64,000 nt of DNA from Phycisphaeraceae bacterium (lineage in GTDB: Bacteria > Planctomycetota > Phycisphaerae > Phycisphaerales > UBA1924): contig JAHBXL010000015.1 in the NCBI GenBank assembly GCA_019636495.1, forward strand, positions 1-64,000, in the 5' to 3' direction. Below, one piece after another: positions 9,425-23,423 of the stretch (the stretch's first letter is position 1; every line of letters starts with the position of its first letter). The notes under the pieces were generated by a model. It searched no databases. It saw only the letters and a list, made by a program, of their open reading frames with translations, and had not been told where the DNA came from. The position numbers and the translations under genes are program-made.

Positions 9425-10369
9425 ATGTTCACATCCATCGAAATCTGTCTCTCGCGGCTTGCGCCGCTCTCCGTGCTGGCGATGATCGTCGCCGCGACAT
9501 TCGCGGCCGCCCCCGCCGCGGCACAAGAGATCCCTGAGAGTCACCGCCTCAAGGCCCTTCCCGCCGGTGCGAAGGAACTGAACCCCGCGATCAAGGACGC
9601 CAAAGTCGGCGAGACGATCACTGTGCGCGGGCGCGTGGCCAATGCTGATGACGCCTTCGCCGCCGGCCGTGCCGAGTTCGTGCTTGTGGACGACGCCGCG
9701 GCCGCGGGCGTGATGCGAGAAACCGGCGGCGAGCAAGTCGCCGCGTGTCCCCTCAAGCCCGAGAACCGCGCGGTTGTGCAACTGGTGGATTCGGCCGGAA
9801 GGCCGCTGTCGTACTCGGTCAAGGGGCGCTCGGGATTGGCCGCCGCGGCGGAAGTGTTCGTGACCGGCAAGGTCGCGACCGCGCCAAGCGGCAACTCGCC
9901 CATGACCATCCACGCGACGGGCGTGTTCGTGCCCCGCGCCGGCCTGCCCGCGGGAATGTTGCTCGAGCGACTCCCCGAGCCCGCGCCCGATGTCGTCGAT
10001 GCCAAGAAAGGCCTCAGCAAGGGCGACAAGATCGTGCTCAAGGGCCGCATCGGCGGGAGCAAGGATCCGTTCGTGAAGGACCGCGCGGTGTTCACGCTCG
10101 TCGGCCGCGGCATCAGGGCGTGCAACGAGATCCCCGGCGACAACTGCCCGATCCCGTGGGACTACTGCTGCTCGCCGCGCAAGGAGATCACCCAGCACTC
10201 CGTGACCGTGCAGGTCGTCGATGCCAGGGGCATGCCGCTGCGGACCGACATCAAGGGCCGCTGGGAGATCAAGGAACTCAGCGAACTGGTCGTGGTCGGC
10301 ACTGTGGCGGAGGTCCGCGGCGACGCGATGGTCGTGAACGCGACCGGCCTGCACGTTGTCAAGCCCTGA
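9425..10369 (+). CDS. Secreted two-module protein with a Cys cluster, linked to the ABC exporter
   Basis: The ATG at 9425 follows a GGAGG-like site (CTGGAGG) and gives a signal peptide ending near AAPAAAQE (about residue 35). The mature protein shows two related modules: one starts VGETITVRGRVANADDAF and the other KGDKIVLKGRIGGSKDPF. Each contains a strand reading VQLVDSAGRPL or VQVVDARGMPL and ends VNATGLHV or IHATGVFV, suggesting an OB-like beta fold. The second module carries C-NEIPGD-N-C-PIPWDY-CC at about residues 232-248, while the first keeps only one Cys in the equivalent loop. I do not recognise a named family. It is probably the last gene of the exporter operon (62 bases after the permease). 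A metal or redox role is inference. Confidence 0.8.
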   Translation: MFTSIEICLSRLAPLSVLAMIVAATFAAAPAAAQEIPESHRLKALPAGAKELNPAIKDAKVGETITVRGRVANADDAFAAGRAEFVLVDDAAAAGVMRETGGEQVAACPLKPENRAVVQLVDSAGRPLSYSVKGRSGLAAAAEVFVTGKVATAPSGNSPMTIHATGVFVPRAGLPAGMLLERLPEPAPDVVDAKKGLSKGDKIVLKGRIGGSKDPFVKDRAVFTLVGRGIRACNEIPGDNCPIPWDYCCSPRKEITQHSVTVQVVDARGMPLRTDIKGRWEIKELSELVVVGTVAEVRGDAMVVNATGLHVVKP

Positions 10370-10390
10370 GCGGGCCCGCCCACAGCCGTG

Positions 10391-13315
<2,925 letters not shown>

Positions 13316-13317
13316 GC

Positions 13318-13956
13318 TCAGTCGTCCTCCTCGAACGCCGCGGTGAGCGTCTCAACCAGCGACCGCAGGCGCTTGGTCACGCGGCTGCGCGCCACGTAGA
13401 CCTGGTCCACGTTCATCCCGCACTGCGCGGCGACCTCCGCGGCCGGCACGCCGCGGAGGGCGACCAGTTCGAATGCGCGGAGCGTGCGGTCGTCCACCGA
13501 GGACTCATCGCGGATGATGTTCAGCGCACGCTCGAGAATCGCGCGGTCGCGCTCGTCGGTCCAGATGCTCCGCAGCGTGTGCTCGTCGGCGACATCCGCC
13601 ATGGCCGTCGCGCCCGGCGTGTTCACCCTCCGGCCGGCGCGGATCATCCGCAGCGTCGTGTGATGGGCGATGCCCATGATCCACGAACTCAGCCGGCCCT
13701 TGCTGCGGTCGTAGCGTCCCTCGCGATAGGCCCGGACGAACTCCGAGAGCGCCTGCTGCGCGACTTCCTCCGCGTCGTTCTCGCGCAGGCCCAGTTGCCT
13801 TGCCAGGCCGCGGATGACCGGTCGGTACCGCGCATCGATCTGCGCCCACGCCGGCTCGTTGCCGTGGTCGCGCAACGCGTCGAGCAGTTTCGTCGTGGTT
13901 CGATTCGCGAGGGTCTGGTCCGGTGAGGCCACGGGGCACGCTCCGGGTCGCAGCAT
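13318..13956 (-). CDS. ECF-type RNA polymerase sigma factor
   Basis: Region 2 reads ENDAEEVAQQALSEFVRA and RLSSWIMGIAHHTTLRMIR; region 4 reads GVPAAEVAAQCGMNVDQVYVARSR, a helix-turn-helix. The length (about 212 residues) fits the family. The start is uncertain: ATG at 13983, ATG at 13956 and GTG at 13932 are all in frame; the last has CGGAG ten bases upstream and would give a protein starting VASPDQTLANRTT. It is co-transcribed with the kinase whose N-terminus carries a zinc anti-sigma motif, so that kinase is the likely regulator. Confidence 0.92.
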   Translation of the reverse strand: MLRPGACPVASPDQTLANRTTTKLLDALRDHGNEPAWAQIDARYRPVIRGLARQLGLRENDAEEVAQQALSEFVRAYREGRYDRSKGRLSSWIMGIAHHTTLRMIRAGRRVNTPGATAMADVADEHTLRSIWTDERDRAILERALNIIRDESSVDDRTLRAFELVALRGVPAAEVAAQCGMNVDQVYVARSRVTKRLRSLVETLTAAFEEDD

Positions 13957-14020
13957 ACCCGAAGTACCCGCCGCGGAGAACATCGCGCGTGATTCAGACG
14001 CCGAAATCGATGCTTCGGGA

Positions 14021-16171
<2,151 letters not shown>

Positions 16172-16305
16172 GGTCAGCCGTTCCCCGTCTGATACGTCCG
16201 GTGATTCGACGGGGATCGTCAGGCGATTCACGCCGAAACCCGCGGCAGTGCCCGCCAAGGGCCCCCGACAGGGTCTATCGGCATCTCAACGCTAGGCGTG
16301 GAGGG

Positions 16306-16836
16306 TTACCAGTTCGACCGCAGTTCGGCGACGATGTCGCGGGCCAGCCGCTGCACCGCGCCCCGCTGGCCGTGCTCGATACGCTCGCCCACGCCGCGGG
16401 CGGGGACGAACGTATCGGACGCGCGGAAACCGCGCCGCGCGGTCAGCACCCGGCCCGTGCGGTTGTCCTTCCACTCAAACTCGACCGTGATCGAGTAGGC
16501 CAGTTCCTGCGCGATGCCGGTGTCGCGGCCGGTGGAGAGCCTGCGCAACTCCGCTTCGCTGATGCGGCCGCTCAGAGATGTCTGCGCGCTCTCAGCAGCC
16601 ACGACGGTCCACGGTGTGACGCGCTGGATCTCCTTGATCACGGCGTCCGTCAGTTCGATCTCGATGCCGCGGGCGAAGGTCGGGTTCTCGAAGATCGGCA
16701 CGTGAACCGTCCGGATGTCGGAGTTGAAGGACGACTCGAAGGCGTAGCCGCGCGTGGGGTCGGAGGCGCAGGACGCGGCGAGGCAACACGCCAGCATGGC
16801 GGCAGAGCAGCACATCGACAGCAGTGCGCGACTCAT
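16306..16836 (-). CDS. lptE: LptE-like LPS-assembly lipoprotein
   Basis: The 176-residue product has a lipoprotein signal peptide with a lipobox at LAASC (residues 20-24). It continues GYAFESSFNSDIRTVHVPIFENPTFARGIEIELTDAVIKEI, the pattern of LptE proteins (hydrophobic strand, VPIFEN, then a helix that seeds the LptD plug). LptE delivers lipopolysaccharide to the outer leaflet with LptD. It overlaps the upstream bamD-like gene by four bases (16833-16836), so both are made from one mRNA and point to outer-membrane biogenesis. LptD is not in the window. Confidence 0.85.
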   Translation of the reverse strand: MSRALLSMCCSAAMLACCLAASCASDPTRGYAFESSFNSDIRTVHVPIFENPTFARGIEIELTDAVIKEIQRVTPWTVVAAESAQTSLSGRISEAELRRLSTGRDTGIAQELAYSITVEFEWKDNRTGRVLTARRGFRASDTFVPARGVGERIEHGQRGAVQRLARDIVAELRSNW

Positions 16837-17966
16837 CGTGGGCTCTCCGGTTGGGTCAGGGCGGTCGAGTCAGCGCCGGCTCTGCGGAGCGGCGTTCCCC
16901 GGATGCCGCGGGCCTCCGGCGCTTTCAAGTTCGCCGCGGATTCGCCGGCGGTGTCGGCGGGGCGACTTTGCGGGGCATCACTCGGCTCGTCCTGCGGCGG
17001 CTCGATCCAGCCCTTCTCGACCATAAACGAGTAGGCCGTCTGGGCCGCCCCCGAGCGCGGGTGTGCGCGGAGCAGGCGCTTGAGGATGTAGCGCGCCGAG
17101 ACCTCGTCGTTGCGCGAGAGGTACCACCGGGCCGACTCGATGAGTTCCTGCGCGGCGGAATCATCGAGCCTCGCAACCAGCGCGTCGTCGAGCCCGGCCT
17201 GCTGGGCCTGCGCGGGGTAGAACGCCGCGAACCGACGCACCAGCACCTGCGCATCGAGCAGCGGGGCGGGGTCGTAGCGCGGGCCCTTGTACGCGGCGAT
17301 GGTCGCGTAGATGCGACGCTCCATGGCCTTGGGGACATATTGGCTGCGGGGGTACAATTGCACGAACAGGTCGTAGGCGTCGGAGGCCAGTTCGAGTTTG
17401 CGGGCACGGAAGTAGTGGTCGGCCAGTTCGATTCCCGCGCGCTCGGCCACGCGGCTGCCGGGGAGTCGCTCCTGCACGCGGATGAGCAGTTCCTCGCCGA
17501 TGTCCTCCGCGTCGAGGATGCGCACGCCGAAGAAGCGACGGCGCATCCCGTTGACGTACTTGACGCCGATGTTCAGTTCGCGCTCGACGGCGAGCGTGTA
17601 CGACTCGGTCGCCGGAAACTCGCGGATGACCCGCTCGTAGTCGTACAGCGCTTCGTACTCATCGCCGAGCGCGGTGTACGCATCGCCGCGGAGGAGAATG
17701 GCCTCGGCCAAAAGCGGGCTGCCCGCCCGCTCGTTGGCCTTGATCCACGGGTCGAGGGCGAGTTTGGCCGCGCCGGGCCGGTCGTTCGCCAGGGCGCGCC
17801 GGGCCTCGGCCAGCACCGCCTCCGGCGTCCCGGGAATCGGCGCATCGGTCTGCTCCCACGTTCCCGAAGCGTCGAGGCGAAGTTCGGTGGACTGGGCCAG
17901 CGCGGCGGAGCCGCAGAGCAGACTCGCGGCGGAGAAACAGGCGGCGATCAGGGGCCATCGGGGCAT
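16833..17966 (-). CDS. BamD/YfiO-like outer-membrane assembly TPR protein
   Basis: I chose the ATG at 17966, giving a 377-residue protein with a signal peptide (MPRWPLIAACFSAASLLCGSAALAQ); an upstream TTG at 18035 is possible but adds a non-signal-like extension. The body contains TPR-type helix pairs: LLAEAILLRGDAYTALGDEYEALYDYERVIREFP is the canonical consensus, split over two helices, and several further repeats follow to about residue 330. The C-terminal 40 residues are disordered (Pro/Ala/Ser). BamD acts in the BAM complex that folds outer-membrane beta-barrels. This protein lacks a clear lipobox, so the name is by architecture. It shares an operon with lptE. Confidence 0.75.
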   Translation of the reverse strand: MPRWPLIAACFSAASLLCGSAALAQSTELRLDASGTWEQTDAPIPGTPEAVLAEARRALANDRPGAAKLALDPWIKANERAGSPLLAEAILLRGDAYTALGDEYEALYDYERVIREFPATESYTLAVERELNIGVKYVNGMRRRFFGVRILDAEDIGEELLIRVQERLPGSRVAERAGIELADHYFRARKLELASDAYDLFVQLYPRSQYVPKAMERRIYATIAAYKGPRYDPAPLLDAQVLVRRFAAFYPAQAQQAGLDDALVARLDDSAAQELIESARWYLSRNDEVSARYILKRLLRAHPRSGAAQTAYSFMVEKGWIEPPQDEPSDAPQSRPADTAGESAANLKAPEARGIRGTPLRRAGADSTALTQPESPR

Positions 17967-17972
17967 GGGGGG

Positions 17973-17978
17973 AGGATA
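17973..17978 (-). promoter_or_regulatory. Candidate -10 hexamer for the bamD-like gene
   Basis: TATCCT on the minus strand, followed by six C residues and then the ATG at 17966. This supports the 17966 start and a leaderless transcript. The divergent LysR gene begins 141 bases away, so both promoters share this short region. Confidence 0.45.
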
Positions 17979-18093
17979 CACGGTCTGGGCCGACGGCGGG
18001 CCGGGAAAGCGCAAGCGGAGGCCATGGATGGCCAACGGATGAAAGCGGGCCGAAGGGGCACAACAGGCTTCGCCGTGGTCAATGCCGGCGCGG

Positions 18094-18099
18094 TAATCT
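18094..18099 (+). promoter_or_regulatory. Candidate -10 hexamer for the LysR gene
   Basis: TAATCT followed by seven bases and the GTG start codon at 18107. There is no Shine-Dalgarno. A transcript starting near 18106 would be leaderless. Confidence 0.45.
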
Positions 18100-18106
18100 C
18101 TGAACC

Positions 18107-18988
18107 GTGGAACTCACCCCTCTCCGACAGTTCATCGCCATCGCGCGGACGCGGCACATGACGCGTGCTGCGTACCAACTCGGCATCTCGCAGCCCGCCC
18201 TCTCCGCGATGGTTCGCAAACTGGAGGACGAAGTCGGCGCGCCCCTACTGTCGCGCATCGGGCGCGGCATCGATCTCACCGAGGCCGGACGGGCCTTTCT
18301 CGTGCACGCCGAAGACGCCGTGCGCCGCGCCGACGCCGCGGTGCGGGCCGTGCGCGAGTTGATGGGCCTGGAGCACGGCTCGATCCGCGTCGGCGGCGGC
18401 GCGACGGCGACCAGTTATCTCCTCCCGTGCGTCGTCTCCGCTGTCCGCCGCGCCCATCCTGGCCTGCGGTTCTACGTGCGCGAGGCGGGCAGCAGCGCCG
18501 TCGCCGCGGCGGTGCAGAGCGGCGAACTGGACCTGGGCATCGTCACGCTGCCGCTCAAGGGCGCGCAGACCGACGACCTGGTGCGCATCCCGCTCGTGCA
18601 TGACGAACTCCGGATCATCGGTCTTCGGCGCAAGCCCGCGAAGGGCGCGCGGACGGACGGCTTCCGATGGTCCGAGATCGCCGACCTGCCCGTGGTCGCC
18701 TTCGAGGCCGGAACCGCCGTGCGGGAGGTGCTCGACCGCGCCGCGGCCGCGGCAGGAGTCTCGTTGAACGTCGTGATGGAACTGCGGTCGATCGAGTCGA
18801 TCAAGCAGATGGTCGCCGCGGGGATCGGCGTGGGGTTCGTGTCGCGCTTTGCGCTCAAGGCCGGCGAGGGGCTGGCCTGCCGCGACGGAAGGCTGTCGCG
18901 CGAGTTGGCGATCGTGCGCCGCCGCGACCGAAAGCCGAGCCCCGCCGCAGCGGTGTTCGAGCGCATCCTGGGGCGCACGCTCTGGTAG
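18107..18988 (+). CDS. LysR-family transcriptional regulator
   Basis: The 293-residue protein begins with a winged helix-turn-helix (LRQFIAIARTRHMTRAAYQLGISQPALSAMVRKLEDEVGA, positions 6-45). The effector-binding periplasmic-binding-protein-like domain follows (RVGGGATATSYLLPCVV and GIVTLPL). GTG at 18107 is the start because the HTH would be truncated by later codons and no earlier start fits. LysR regulators often control nearby genes through T-N11-A dyads; such a palindrome lies 284 bases downstream in front of acnA, so acnA is a possible target. Confidence 0.93.
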   Translation: MELTPLRQFIAIARTRHMTRAAYQLGISQPALSAMVRKLEDEVGAPLLSRIGRGIDLTEAGRAFLVHAEDAVRRADAAVRAVRELMGLEHGSIRVGGGATATSYLLPCVVSAVRRAHPGLRFYVREAGSSAVAAAVQSGELDLGIVTLPLKGAQTDDLVRIPLVHDELRIIGLRRKPAKGARTDGFRWSEIADLPVVAFEAGTAVREVLDRAAAAAGVSLNVVMELRSIESIKQMVAAGIGVGFVSRFALKAGEGLACRDGRLSRELAIVRRRDRKPSPAAAVFERILGRTLW

Positions 18989-19002
18989 CGGCCGGCGCGA
19001 GA

Positions 19003-19008
19003 TACGCT
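19003..19008 (+). promoter_or_regulatory. Candidate -10 hexamer for the small membrane protein gene
   Basis: TACGCT followed by five bases and the GTG at 19014; no Shine-Dalgarno. Consistent with a leaderless transcript. Confidence 0.4.
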
Positions 19009-19013
19009 TGCGC

Positions 19014-19274
19014 GTGGCAAAGAAGAAGTCCGACCCCCGCATTTACTTCGGCATCATCATGGGCACCGGCTCGCTGATCGCGGGGCTGGTGCGGGCGCAC
19101 GTCTTCGAGGGCGGGTTCGATCTGGTGTTCTGGTCCATGGCCGCGGTGTTCGTCGCGGGCGTGGCGATGACCGCGTGGTACATCGGTCGTCGGCGGCTGC
19201 ACTCCCAGACGCGCACCTTCATCGACCGGCCGGCGCGGAAGCCCTCGCCGCGGCATGACGGGCCGGAGGATTGA
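19014..19274 (+). CDS. Small membrane protein, two predicted helices
   Basis: The product is about 86 residues (VAKKKSDPRIYFG...). A helix runs at about 12-28 and a second at about 37-58, joined by a short loop with charged ends; the C-terminal 25 residues are basic and Pro/Arg-rich, predicted cytosolic. I do not recognise a family. The longer open frame upstream overlaps the LysR gene and looks like shadow. The stop codon falls inside the palindrome that precedes acnA. Confidence 0.6.
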   Translation: MAKKKSDPRIYFGIIMGTGSLIAGLVRAHVFEGGFDLVFWSMAAVFVAGVAMTAWYIGRRRLHSQTRTFIDRPARKPSPRHDGPED

Positions 19275-19290
19275 TAAACGGTGTTTATCA
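19272..19290. promoter_or_regulatory. Perfect palindrome upstream of acnA (operator or terminator candidate)
   Basis: TGATAAAC-GGT-GTTTATCA, an 8-bp perfect inverted repeat with a 3-base centre. It begins at the stop codon of the small membrane protein and lies about 55 bases before the acnA transcription start predicted below. It could bind a dimeric regulator (the LysR gene is close) or end the upstream transcript; no T-run follows. Confidence 0.55.
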
Positions 19291-19309
19291 TTCAGTCAAG
19301 TATGATTGA

Positions 19310-19338
19310 TTCGACTCATGCGCCGCGGACGCTACCTT
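19310..19338 (+). promoter_or_regulatory. Candidate sigma-70 promoter of acnA
   Basis: TTCGAC at 19310-19315 and TACCTT at 19333-19338 are separated by 17 bases. The leader is then about 25-30 bases and contains the AAAGGA ribosome site at 19358-19363. Confidence 0.45.
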
Positions 19339-19368
19339 TGAGTCAGGATCGAACCCGAAAGGAACCCC

Positions 19369-22236
19369 ATGGCCGCCCCCGCTCACGACCCCTTCAACGC
19401 CCGCGCAACGCTCTCCGCCAACGGCAGGACGTACACCTACGCCAGTTTGGGCGCGCTGGAGAGGCAGAAGATCGGCAAGCCGATCTCGCGGCTGCCGTTC
19501 TCGCTGCGGGTGTTGCTGGAGGCGATGTTGCGGAACGTGGACGGGTTCGTGGTGACGGCCGACGATGTGGCGGGGATGGCGAACTGGAACGCCAGGAGCC
19601 CGAGCAAGGCGGAGTTGCCGTTCATGCCCGGGCGCGTGGTGCTGCAGGACTTCACGGGCGTGCCGTGCGTGGTCGATCTCGCGGCGATGCGGGATGCGAT
19701 GAAGAAACTCGGCGGCGACCCTTCGGCGATCAACCCGCTGGTGCCGTGCGACCTGGTGATCGATCACAGCGTGCAGGTGGATGCGTTTGCCTCGAAGGTC
19801 GCGCTGACGATCAACTCCGAGAAGGAGTTTGAGCGGAACCGCGAGCGGTACGAGTTCTTGAAGTGGGGCCAGCAGAGTTTGCGGAACTTCCGCGCGGTGC
19901 CGCCGGCGACGGGGATCGTGCACCAGGTGAACCTTGAGTATCTCTCGCCGGGCGTGATGACGCGCGAGGCGGGCGGGACCCAGTGGGTGTACCCGGACTC
20001 GTGCGTCGGCACGGACAGCCATACCACCATGATCAATGGTTTGGGCGTGGTGGGCTGGGGCGTGGGCGGCATCGAGGCCGAGGCGGTGATGCTCGGTCAG
20101 CCGTACTACATGCTGCCGCCGGAGGTGATCGGCTTCCGCATCAAGGGCAAACTGCCCGAGGGCGCGACGGCGACCGACCTGGTGCTGACGGTGACGCAGA
20201 TGCTGCGGGCCAAGGGCGTGGTCGACAAGTTCGTGGAGTTCTTCGGGCCCGGGATCGATGCGCTGAGCGTGCCCGATCGCGCGACGATCGCGAACATGGC
20301 GCCCGAGTACGGCGCGACGGTGGGCTTCTTCCCGGCCGATGCCCGCACGATCGAGTACCTGCGCTTCACGGGTCGCGAGGCCGAGGCCGCCCTGACCGAA
20401 GCCTATTGCAAGGCCAACATGTTCTGGCGCGATGCCAGCACACCCGAGCCCGAGTTCACGGACATTCTCGAACTCGATCTCTCGACCGTGAAGCCCTCGC
20501 TGGCGGGGCCCAAGCGGCCGCAGGACCGCGTCCTGCTGACGGAGATGCAGCCGACGTGGCAGAAGGAACTGGTCGATAGTTTCGCCAAGAAGGTGCCGGC
20601 GCAGGCGATCAACCTCAACCGCTGGGTGTCGGAGGGCGGGGCGACGGCGGGCGCGGCGGTGAACCCCGAGAACGGCGCAACACCCTCGACCGGCGCCCCC
20701 ACCGGCGATGCGGGGTGCGACGGCGTCGATGTGATGCTCGAAGGCAAGCAGTTCAAACTGCACCACGGCGACGTGGTGATCGCGGCGATCACGTCGTGCA
20801 CGAACACGAGCAACCCGGACGTGATGATCGCCGCGGGGCTGGTGGCGCGCAAGGCCCGCGCGCTCGGCCTCACCCGCAAGCCGTGGGTGAAGACGTCGCT
20901 TGCGCCGGGCTCGAAGGTCGTGACCGAGTATTACCAGAAGGGCAACCTCGTTGAGGATCTTGAAGCGCTCGGTTTCCACACCGTGGGCTATGGGTGCACA
21001 ACGTGCATCGGCAACTCCGGCCCGCTGCCCGATGAGATCGAAGCGGCGATCAAGAAGGGCGACCTGATTGTCTCGAGCGTGCTCTCCGGCAACCGCAACT
21101 TCGAGGGGCGCGTGCACCCGATGGTGAAGGCCAACTACCTCGCCAGCCCTCCGCTGGTGGTGGCGTACGCGATCGCGGGGACGGTCGATATCGACCTTGC
21201 GAGCGACCCGATCGGCAAGGACAAGAGCGGTCGGCCGGTGTACCTCAAGGACATCTGGCCCTCGCACGAGGAAGTGATCGCGCTGCGGAACTCGTGCCTG
21301 ACTCCGGATCAGTTCAAGAAGCAGTACGGCAATGTGTTCACGGGCAACCCGACGTGGAACGCGGTGCCGATCAGCCAGAGCGAGTTGTTCCCGTGGAACG
21401 ACTCGTCCACCTACATCCAGAACCCGCCGTACTTTGAGAGCATGAGCGCCAAGGCGCCGGAGGGACCGCTGCCCTCGATCCGCGGGGCGCGGTGCCTGGT
21501 GCACGTTGCCGATTCGGTGACGACTGATCACATCTCGCCCGCGGGCGACATCGCCGAGGCCTCGCCGGCCGGGCAGTATCTGCTCGGGCTTGGCGTGCCG
21601 CGGTCGCAGTTCAACAGTTACGGTAGCCGGCGCGGCAACGACCGCGTGATGACGCGGGGCACCTTCGCCAATGTCCGCGTGAAGAACAAGATCGCGGAGG
21701 ATCAGGGGAAGATCAAGGAAGGCTGGTGGACGAAGGACTTCTCCGCCGCGGGCGGCGGGAGGATTGCGCCCATCTATGACGCGGCGATGAACTACAAGAA
21801 GGAAGGCACGCCGCTGATCGTGCTCGCCGGAAAGGACTACGGCATGGGTTCTTCGCGCGATTGGGCCGCGAAGGGCACCATGCTGCTGGGCGTGAAGGCG
21901 GTGATCTCGGAGAGTTTCGAGCGCATCCACCGTTCGAACCTGGTGGGCATGGGCGTACTGCCGTTGAACTTCATGCCGGGGCAGAACGTGCAGTCGCTTG
22001 GGCTGTGTGGGACGGACCGCTTCGACATCGAGTTGCCGGCGGAACTCTCGCCGCGGTGCGAGGTGATGGTGAAGGCGACGATCACGCAGGGCGAAAAGAA
22101 GGGACAGGTGATCACCTTCAAGGCCCGCTGCCGGCTCGATTCGGCGGTGGAGATCATGTACTACCGCAACGGCGGGATTCTGCAGACGGTGCTGCGGCGG
22201 TTGATGAACGAGAGCCGGAAGGCGGTGGGGGTGTGA
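19369..22236 (+). CDS. acnA: Aconitate hydratase A
   Basis: Aconitase interconverts citrate and isocitrate in the TCA cycle using a [4Fe-4S] cluster. The 955-residue product has the ligand cysteines in TSCTNTSNP (near residue 477) and [12 protein letters not shown] (near 543-546), the substrate motifs [17 protein letters not shown] and the C-terminal swivel-domain signature [19 protein letters not shown]. It is about 60 residues longer than typical AcnA. The extra length includes a low-complexity Gly/Ala/Thr/Pro insertion near residues 420-455 and the C-terminus. AAAGGA precedes the ATG. Confidence 0.97.
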   Translation: MAAPAHDPFNARATLSANGRTYTYASLGALERQKIGKPISRLPFSLRVLLEAMLRNVDGFVVTADDVAGMANWNARSPSKAELPFMPGRVVLQDFTGVPCVVDLAAMRDAMKKLGGDPSAINPLVPCDLVIDHSVQVDAFASKVALTINSEKEFERNRERYEFLKWGQQSLRNFRAVPPATGIVHQVNLEYLSPGVMTREAGGTQWVYPDSCVGTDSHTTMINGLGVVGWGVGGIEAEAVMLGQPYYMLPPEVIGFRIKGKLPEGATATDLVLTVTQMLRAKGVVDKFVEFFGPGIDALSVPDRATIANMAPEYGATVGFFPADARTIEYLRFTGREAEAALTEAYCKANMFWRDASTPEPEFTDILELDLSTVKPSLAGPKRPQDRVLLTEMQPTWQKELVDSFAKKVPAQAINLNRWVSEGGATAGAAVNPENGATPSTGAPTGDAGCDGVDVMLEGKQFKLHHGDVVIAAITSCTNTSNPDVMIAAGLVARKARALGLTRKPWVKTSLAPGSKVVTEYYQKGNLVEDLEALGFHTVGYGCTTCIGNSGPLPDEIEAAIKKGDLIVSSVLSGNRNFEGRVHPMVKANYLASPPLVVAYAIAGTVDIDLASDPIGKDKSGRPVYLKDIWPSHEEVIALRNSCLTPDQFKKQYGNVFTGNPTWNAVPISQSELFPWNDSSTYIQNPPYFESMSAKAPEGPLPSIRGARCLVHVADSVTTDHISPAGDIAEASPAGQYLLGLGVPRSQFNSYGSRRGNDRVMTRGTFANVRVKNKIAEDQGKIKEGWWTKDFSAAGGGRIAPIYDAAMNYKKEGTPLIVLAGKDYGMGSSRDWAAKGTMLLGVKAVISESFERIHRSNLVGMGVLPLNFMPGQNVQSLGLCGTDRFDIELPAELSPRCEVMVKATITQGEKKGQVITFKARCRLDSAVEIMYYRNGGILQTVLRRLMNESRKAVGV

Positions 22237-22254
22237 GGCGGCGAGGACTGATGC

Positions 22255-22437
22255 ATGGCGAAGAAGAGCAAGCCGACCGTAAGGAAGACGACGAGAAAAG
22301 CACGCAAGCAGAACACGGGTGGATCGCCTGTTGCCGATGACTCTCCCGTGAGAGTTGCGGGCCCGAGCGGCATCACATTCACTCTGTATGCCATCAAGGT
22401 CCAGGATGGCAAGGTTGTGCGCCGAGGCAGACGGTAA
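22255..22437 (+). CDS. Small basic protein, unknown
   Basis: A 60-residue product (MAKKSKPTVRKTTRKARKQ...) with a Lys/Arg-rich N-terminal third and a C-terminal half that reads GITFTLYAIKVQDGKVVRRGRR, looking like beta-strands. It sits 18 bases after acnA with a GAGGA site before the ATG and is in the same direction as acnA and pyrD. The composition would suit a nucleic-acid-binding peptide. No family recognised. Confidence 0.55.
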   Translation: MAKKSKPTVRKTTRKARKQNTGGSPVADDSPVRVAGPSGITFTLYAIKVQDGKVVRRGRR

Positions 22438-22451
22438 CCGCACGCCATTGC

Positions 22452-22457
22452 TATCCT
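22452..22457 (+). promoter_or_regulatory. Candidate -10 hexamer for pyrD
   Basis: TATCCT followed by seven bases and the ATG at 22465. This favours 22465 over the in-frame GTG at 22459 and a leaderless transcript. Confidence 0.45.
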
Positions 22458-22464
22458 CGTGCCG

Positions 22465-23409
22465 ATGACCGCCGCGGCAGAAGTACTGGCGACCGACCTT
22501 GCCGGCATCGCCCTGCGCAACCCGGTGCTGCTCGCCGCGGGGACGTGCGGGACGCTCGACGAGATGTCCGATGTTCTCGACCTGTCGCGGATCGGCGGGG
22601 TGGTGAGCAAGTCGATCACGCCCTTGCCGCGGGAGGGGAACCCGACGTGGCGGATTCTGCCGGCGCGGGCGGGGATGCTCAACGCGATCGGGCTGGCGAA
22701 CCCGGGCATCGACGCGTTTGAGTCGCATTACCTGCCGCGGGCGGAGAAGATGCCGTGCGCGGTGATCTGCTCGGTCGCGGGGTTCGGCATCGAGGACTAC
22801 GTGCAGGTCGCGGCGGTTCTTGATGAGTGGAACGGGAGGGGCGTGGCGGCGATTGAACTGAACATCTCGTGCCCGAACGTGAAGACGGGGACGGAGTTCG
22901 GCATGTCGCCCGCGTTGACGGGCGAGGTGGTGCGGGCGGTTCGGCCGGTGGTAAAGGGAGCCGCGCTGTTTATCAAACTCTCGCCGGTCGCGCCCGAACT
23001 GCCGGTGATCGCCAGAGCGGCGATCGAGGCGGGTGTCGATGCGCTGACGATCTCGAACACGATTCCGGCGATGGCGATCGATGTGCACACGCGCACGCCG
23101 CGGCTGGCGAATGTGACGGGCGGGCTCTCGGGCCCTGCGCTGCACCCGGTGGCGGTGCGTCTGGTGCACGAGGTGTATCGGAAGATCGCGCGGGATGCGG
23201 GCGTGCCGATCATCGGTGCTGGCGGGGTGATGCGCTGGGAGGATGCGGCGGAGTTTGTTCTCGCGGGGGCGACGGCGGTGCAGATCGGCGCGGCGTTGTT
23301 CGCCGACCCGCGCGCGCCGCTGGCGGTGGTGCGGGGGCTGGAGAAGTGGGCGCGAGTGCAGGGGTGCGCAAGCATTCGCGAGTTGGTGGGCGCGGTGAAG
23401 ATCGACTGA
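22465..23409 (+). CDS. pyrD: Dihydroorotate dehydrogenase, class 1B
   Basis: This enzyme oxidises dihydroorotate to orotate in pyrimidine synthesis. The 314-residue FMN barrel has NPVLLAAGTCG at the N-terminus and NISCPNVKTG near residue 135. The active-site base is Cys, as in class 1 enzymes; class 2 enzymes have Ser. The motifs ALTISNT, TGGLSGPA and GAGGV...A.E.V.AGATAVQIG are present. Class 1B enzymes need a PyrK partner with an iron-sulfur cluster; no pyrK is seen in the window. It is followed 14 bases later by a serine hydrolase gene. Confidence 0.93.
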   Translation: MTAAAEVLATDLAGIALRNPVLLAAGTCGTLDEMSDVLDLSRIGGVVSKSITPLPREGNPTWRILPARAGMLNAIGLANPGIDAFESHYLPRAEKMPCAVICSVAGFGIEDYVQVAAVLDEWNGRGVAAIELNISCPNVKTGTEFGMSPALTGEVVRAVRPVVKGAALFIKLSPVAPELPVIARAAIEAGVDALTISNTIPAMAIDVHTRTPRLANVTGGLSGPALHPVAVRLVHEVYRKIARDAGVPIIGAGGVMRWEDAAEFVLAGATAVQIGAALFADPRAPLAVVRGLEKWARVQGCASIRELVGAVKID

Positions 23410-23423
23410 AGGAGGATCGAGCG

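Noticed and set aside
19288..23169. A 1293-codon minus-strand frame opposite acnA and pyrD
   Set aside because: Composition is typical of antisense in GC-rich DNA (Arg/His-rich, no motif); acnA and pyrD on the plus strand have full catalytic motifs.
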